Part shown: in pieces, positions 60,565 through 64,000 of the stretch | How positions within the stretch are numbered: the stretch's first letter is position 1 | How the letters are laid out: each line of letters opens with the position of its first letter | Assembly (NCBI RefSeq): GCF_002295065.1 | Contig: NZ_NSGG01000009.1 | Span: 62,001-126,000, forward strand | DNA length: 64,000 bases | Origin: Mesorhizobium sp. WSM3859 | Lineage (GTDB): Bacteria; Pseudomonadota; Alphaproteobacteria; Rhizobiales; Rhizobiaceae | Direction of reading: 5' to 3' | The notes under the pieces: generated by a model | What the model saw: only the letters and a program-made list of their open reading frames with translations | Database searches by the model: none | Told to the model about the DNA's origin: nothing | Translations under genes and position numbers: made by a program

Positions 60565-60579
60565 TTCACTCTTAAGAAA
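60565..60579. promoter_or_regulatory. TTCACTCTTAAGAAA motif upstream of the second permease
   Basis: This string differs from the one at 44557-44571 at two positions. It lies about 110 bp before the permease start, in a 252-bp gap with no gene. A GAGTG at 60591 could pair with its CACTC. Confidence 0.45.
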
Positions 60580-60691
60580 AAAAAACGACTGAGTGGAAAC
60601 ACGACAGTCATGCCGATCATGTGCCGGGGAGCAAGCTTTGCGAGAGCCGAAGCATCGCTGGCGGGGAACAACAAAAAGGGGATACAAACAT

Positions 60692-62401
60692 ATGAGCACC
60701 ATAAGCACGGCCCTGGAGCAGCCTGCCGAAAGCAAGCTGCTCAGGCATATCGACTGGCGTGGCGCCTTCTGGGTGGCAAGCGGCGTTCCGGCGCTCGTCC
60801 TGTTCTCGATCGGCGGCATTGCCGGGACAACCGGTAAGCTCGCCTTCGTGATCTGGACGGTGTCCATGATCATGGGCTTCCTGCAATCCTTCACCTATGC
60901 CGAAATCGCCGGCCTGTTCCCGAACAAGTCGGGCGGCGCCTCGATCTACGGCGCTACCGCATGGCTGCGTTATTCGAAATTCATCGCGCCGCTGTCGGTG
61001 TGGTGCAACTGGTTCGCCTGGTCGCCGGTGCTGTCGCTCGGCTGCTCGATCGCCGCCGCCTATATCCTCAACGCGCTGGCGCCGATCCCCCTCTTCTCCG
61101 AAACCTCGCCCGAGGTGGTCGCCTATATCGCCGCGCATGCCGGGACGGCGCCCGCCGATGCCATCACCGCGGTCACCGCCGCCGCAACGCCGGCGATCCG
61201 CACCTGGACGCTGTGGGGCCATACGCTCGGCCCGGTCTCGTTCACGCTCAACGCCACTTTCTTCATCGGCGCGGTGCTGATGCTGGTCATCTTCGCCATC
61301 CAGCATCGCGGCATCCTCGGCACGGCCAATGTGCAGAAATATATCGGCCTGCTGGTCATCATCCCGATGCTGATCGTCGGCGTGGTGCCGATCATCAGCG
61401 GTCAGATCGACTATGCCAACTTCTCGCCGCTGGTGCCGCTGGCCGCGGCTTACGCGCCCGATCCCGGTTCGTGGAACATCGCCGGCTGGACCCTGGTGCT
61501 GGGCGGCATGTTCATCGCCGCATGGTCGACCTACGGCTTCGAGACCGCGGTCTGCTACACGTCGGAGTTCAAGAACCCCGGCACCGACACCTTCAAGGCG
61601 ATCTTCTATTCCGGCCTGCTCTGCATGCTGCTGTTCATCCTGGTGCCCTTCACCTTCCAAGGGGAGCTCGGCCTCAACGGCATGCTGGCGACGCCGATCG
61701 TCGACGGCTCGGGCGTCGCCGACGCGCTGGCCGGCATGGTCGGCGGCGGCAAGATCATCCATAGCCTTCTGGTCATGCTGATGATCCTGGCGCTGGTGCT
61801 CTGCATCATGACGGCGATGGCCGGGTCCTCGCGCACGCTCTACCAGGGCTCGGTCGACGGTTGGCTGCCGCGCTATCTCAGCCACGTCAACGAGCATGGC
61901 GCGCCAACGCGGGCGATGTGGACGGACCTGATCTTCAACCTGATCGTGCTGGCAATCGCCTCGGCCGATGCGACGAGCTTCTTCTTCATCCTCGCCGTGT
62001 CGAACTGCGGCTACATCATCTTCAACTTCCTCAACCTCAATGCCGGCTGGATCCACCGCATCGACAACGGCCATATCAAGCGGCCGTGGAAGGCGCCGAC
62101 CTGGCTGCTCGGTATCGGCGCCATCTTCGCCTATGTCAACGCGGTCTTCATGGGCGCCGGTGCCAAGGTGTGGAACCCAATGGCGCTGTGGGCCGGCCTG
62201 GTCACGGCTGCCTTGATCATCCCGGTGTTCTGCTTCCGCCACTACATCCAGGATGGCGGCAAATTCCCCGAGCATATGCTGGCGGATCTCGGCATGGCGG
62301 GGGCAGACCTCTCGGTCAAGAAGGCAGGCATGCTGCCCTATCTGACGCTCGCCGCCGGCGTGATCGTGATGCTGATCGCCAATTGGGTGTTCGTCATCTG
62401 A
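60692..62401 (+). CDS. APC-superfamily permease, candidate methylated-amine or N-oxide transporter
   Basis: Permease of 569 residues with about 12-13 membrane segments, longer than typical APC members. The first helix region reads HIDWRGAFWVASGVPALVLFSIGGIAG, followed by SFTYAEIAGLFPNKSGGASIYGA. A long periplasmic loop of about 60 residues lies between segments 3 and 4. GFETAVCYTSEFKNPGTDTFKAI is the conserved APC loop after segment 6. The ATG at 60692 has AAAGGGG upstream. It follows tdm by 252 bp, so uptake of trimethylamine N-oxide or a related amine is plausible but unproven. Confidence 0.83.
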   Translation: MSTISTALEQPAESKLLRHIDWRGAFWVASGVPALVLFSIGGIAGTTGKLAFVIWTVSMIMGFLQSFTYAEIAGLFPNKSGGASIYGATAWLRYSKFIAPLSVWCNWFAWSPVLSLGCSIAAAYILNALAPIPLFSETSPEVVAYIAAHAGTAPADAITAVTAAATPAIRTWTLWGHTLGPVSFTLNATFFIGAVLMLVIFAIQHRGILGTANVQKYIGLLVIIPMLIVGVVPIISGQIDYANFSPLVPLAAAYAPDPGSWNIAGWTLVLGGMFIAAWSTYGFETAVCYTSEFKNPGTDTFKAIFYSGLLCMLLFILVPFTFQGELGLNGMLATPIVDGSGVADALAGMVGGGKIIHSLLVMLMILALVLCIMTAMAGSSRTLYQGSVDGWLPRYLSHVNEHGAPTRAMWTDLIFNLIVLAIASADATSFFFILAVSNCGYIIFNFLNLNAGWIHRIDNGHIKRPWKAPTWLLGIGAIFAYVNAVFMGAGAKVWNPMALWAGLVTAALIIPVFCFRHYIQDGGKFPEHMLADLGMAGADLSVKKAGMLPYLTLAAGVIVMLIANWVFVI

Positions 62402-62418
62402 CGTGGCAACCTGAATGG

Positions 62419-62452
62419 AAACGGGCGCGCTTCGGCGCGCCCGTTTGTTTTT
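62419..62452 (+). terminator. Rho-independent terminator after the permease
   Basis: AAACGGGCGCGC (62419-62430) pairs perfectly with GCGCGCCCGTTT (62435-62446) around a TTCG tetraloop, followed by GTTTTT. It separates the methylated-amine locus from the convergent LLM gene. Confidence 0.9.
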
Positions 62453-62474
62453 GGCGAGTTTGTCGAAGCTGAGA

Positions 62475-63824
62475 TCAGCCGGCCTTGCGGACGGCCTCGC
62501 CTTCGAAGAACCGGTTCGGCGGCCGCTTCAGGCCAAGATTCTCGCGCAGCGTCGACCCTTCATATTCGCGCCTGAAGATCCCGCGCCGCTGCAGCTCAGG
62601 CACCACCTTCTCGGCGAAGTCGTCGAGACCGGCGGGAAGATAAGGGAACATGACGTTGAAGCCGTCGGAGCCTTCCGTCAGCAGCCATTCCTCCATCCCG
62701 TCAGCAATGGTTTTCGGGGTGCCGACAAAGGCAAGGCCGGAAAAGCCGCCGAGCCGCTGCGCCAGCTGGCGAACCGTCAGATCTTCATTGCGCGCGAGTT
62801 CGATGACGCGTTCGCGGCTGCTCTTCGACGCATTGGTTTCCGGAATGTCCGGCAACGGTCCGTCCGGATCGAAACCCGACGCGTCGTGGCCGAGCGCGAT
62901 CGACAGCGAGGCGATGCCGCTCTCGTAATAGACGAGGCTGTCCAGCTTCGCGCGCTTGGCCCGCGCCTCCTCGACGCTGTCGCCGACGATGACGAAGGCG
63001 CCGGGCAGGATCTTGATGTCGTCGCGCGCCCGGCCAAGCTTTTGCGCGCGGCCCTTCACGTCGGCAAAGAAGCGCTGGCCGGATGCCAGGTCGGGCGGCG
63101 CGGCGAAGATCACCTCCGCCGTCTCGGCGGCCAGTTGGCGCCCAACGTCGGACGCGCCGGCCTGGACGATGACCGGCCAGCCCTGGATTGGCCGGGCGAT
63201 GTTGAGCGGGCCGCGCACAGACAGGTGCTCGCCCTTGTGGTCGAGCACATGCAGTTTCGATGGATCGAAATAGAGGCCGCTTTCGGCGTCGCGGATGAAG
63301 GCGTCATCGGCAAAACTGTCCCACAGCCCGGTCACGACATCGTAGAACTCGCGCGCCCGGTGGTAGCGCTCGTCATGCTCGACATGCTCGTCGAGGCCGA
63401 AATTCAGCGCGGCGTCGGGATTGGAGGTAGTGACGATGTTCCAGCCGGCGCGCCCGCCGCTGATATGGTCGAGCGAGGCGAAGCGCCGGGCGATGTGATA
63501 GGGCGCGTCGAAGGTGGTCGAAGCGGTGGCGACCAGGCCAATGTGATCGGTGACGGCGGCAAGCGCCGAGAGCAGCGTGAACGGCTCGAAGGACGTTACC
63601 GTGTGGCTGCGCCGCAGCGCCTCGATTGGCATGTTGAGCACGGCCAGATGGTCGGCCATGAAGAAGGCGTCGAACTTCGCCGCCTCTAGCGTCTGCGCGA
63701 AACGCTTCAGATGCGCGAAGTTGAAGTTGGCGTCCGGATAGGCGCCCGGATAGCGCCAGGCGCCGGTGTGAAGACTGACCGGGCGCATGAAGGCGCCGAG
63801 TCGCAATTGCCGTTTTTCTGACAT
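62475..63824 (-). CDS. LLM-class flavin monooxygenase (NtaA/SnaA/DszA type)
   Basis: Flavin-dependent monooxygenase of 449 residues with the luciferase-like barrel. Family landmarks are GAWRYPGAYPD near the N-terminus, AQTLEAAKFDAFFMADH, SLDHISGGRAGWNIVTTSNPDAALNFG, HLSVRGPLNIARPIQGWPVIVQAGAS and FVGTPKTIADGMEEW. NtaA/SnaA/DszA relatives oxidise diverse N- or S-compounds using reduced FMN from a separate reductase, not seen here. It is convergent with the permease at 60692. A link to methylated amines is not indicated. Confidence 0.87.
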   Translation of the reverse strand: MSEKRQLRLGAFMRPVSLHTGAWRYPGAYPDANFNFAHLKRFAQTLEAAKFDAFFMADHLAVLNMPIEALRRSHTVTSFEPFTLLSALAAVTDHIGLVATASTTFDAPYHIARRFASLDHISGGRAGWNIVTTSNPDAALNFGLDEHVEHDERYHRAREFYDVVTGLWDSFADDAFIRDAESGLYFDPSKLHVLDHKGEHLSVRGPLNIARPIQGWPVIVQAGASDVGRQLAAETAEVIFAAPPDLASGQRFFADVKGRAQKLGRARDDIKILPGAFVIVGDSVEEARAKRAKLDSLVYYESGIASLSIALGHDASGFDPDGPLPDIPETNASKSSRERVIELARNEDLTVRQLAQRLGGFSGLAFVGTPKTIADGMEEWLLTEGSDGFNVMFPYLPAGLDDFAEKVVPELQRRGIFRREYEGSTLRENLGLKRPPNRFFEGEAVRKAG

Positions 63825-63960
63825 GGGAATGATCCAGCGATGACGAGCGTTGCCGCTCCGATATTAGCGCAGGATCGGCCTGCATCGCGCCGCTGAAAAG
63901 GAATTCTGTTTTGCCGAAGCCCTGCCGCGGAGCATTTTCGCCCGACTGGCCCTTGATGCG

Positions 63961-63998
63961 GATCATCCGCCACCGGCTTTCGCCGATGGCGGATGATC
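63961..63998. repeat. Stem-loop at the window end
   Basis: GATCATCCGCCA (63961-63972) pairs perfectly with TGGCGGATGATC (63987-63998) around a 14-base loop. It may be a terminator for a gene outside the window or a short palindromic repeat. No gene is evident from 63825 to the end. Confidence 0.55.
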
Positions 63999-64000
63999 GC

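Noticed and set aside
62475..63824. The LLM monooxygenase as part of the methylated-amine pathway
   Set aside because: It is convergent, beyond a strong terminator, and the pathway steps are already covered by Tmm, Tdm and Dmm.
1..64000. CRISPR arrays, tRNA genes, prophage or insertion sequences
   Set aside because: I saw no regularly spaced direct repeats, cloverleaf-like sequences, integrase or transposase motifs.

Overview
The window looks like chromosomal DNA of a Mesorhizobium-like member of the Hyphomicrobiales. The evidence is high GC with strong codon bias, many ABC uptake operons each with its own GntR, LysR, LacI or XRE regulator, chains of ATGA stop/start overlaps, and dispersed palindromic intergenic repeats of rhizobial type. 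I see no tRNA, rRNA, CRISPR array, insertion sequence or phage gene. Nearly all of the sequence is coding.

Layout. (1) 1-10395: two polyamine-type (Pot-like) ABC operons on the minus strand. The first runs from 3361 leftward off the window edge and is paired with a divergent FCD-type GntR regulator (3590-4291). The second has two permeases, a binding protein, an XRE-cupin regulator and an ATPase, preceded by a DAO-family amine oxidase (9112-10395). (2) 10590-15944: a fumarylacetoacetase-family enzyme, a monosaccharide ABC system of FrcBCA type and a LacI-type regulator. (3) 16060-16185: a small RNA gene with three hairpins whose loops all read CCTCCTCCC (cuckoo type, anti-Shine-Dalgarno). (4) 16298-22585: a methyltransferase, a TetR regulator, and a divergent RND efflux operon that starts with a small unknown protein. 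(5) 22657-37856: a catabolic block with a LysR regulator, a BesD/HalD-like Fe(II)/2-oxoglutarate oxygenase that keeps a hydroxylase-type HxD, a GntR regulator, two enolase-superfamily enzymes, a dipeptide-type ABC transporter, a second LysR, a second Tat-exported binding protein, a double-DUF427 protein and an SDR.

(6) 37922-62401 is the centrepiece: an apparently complete methylated-amine pathway. Tmm oxidises trimethylamine to its N-oxide and Tdm demethylates that to dimethylamine. DmmDABC (heme-dependent oxidative N-demethylase) gives monomethylamine. GmaS and MgsABC make gamma-glutamylmethylamide and then N-methylglutamate, and MgdABCD returns glutamate and a one-carbon unit. Three of the proteins (DmmD, MgdC, Tdm) carry GcvT-type folate-binding domains, so each demethylation can pass its carbon to tetrahydrofolate. 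Two APC-family permeases lie in the locus. One is preceded by three small membrane proteins, the smallest 53 residues. Two more membrane proteins of unknown function lie before mgsA. An XRE-cupin regulator diverges from tmm, and related TTTCA-containing palindromes precede several transcription units. (7) 62475-63824: a convergent LLM-class flavin monooxygenase.

Palindromic repeats fill several gaps. Two sit inside one-carbon operons (dmmD-dmmA and mgdB-mgdC). All assignments were made by reading motifs and recalled family resemblance; no database search was run.
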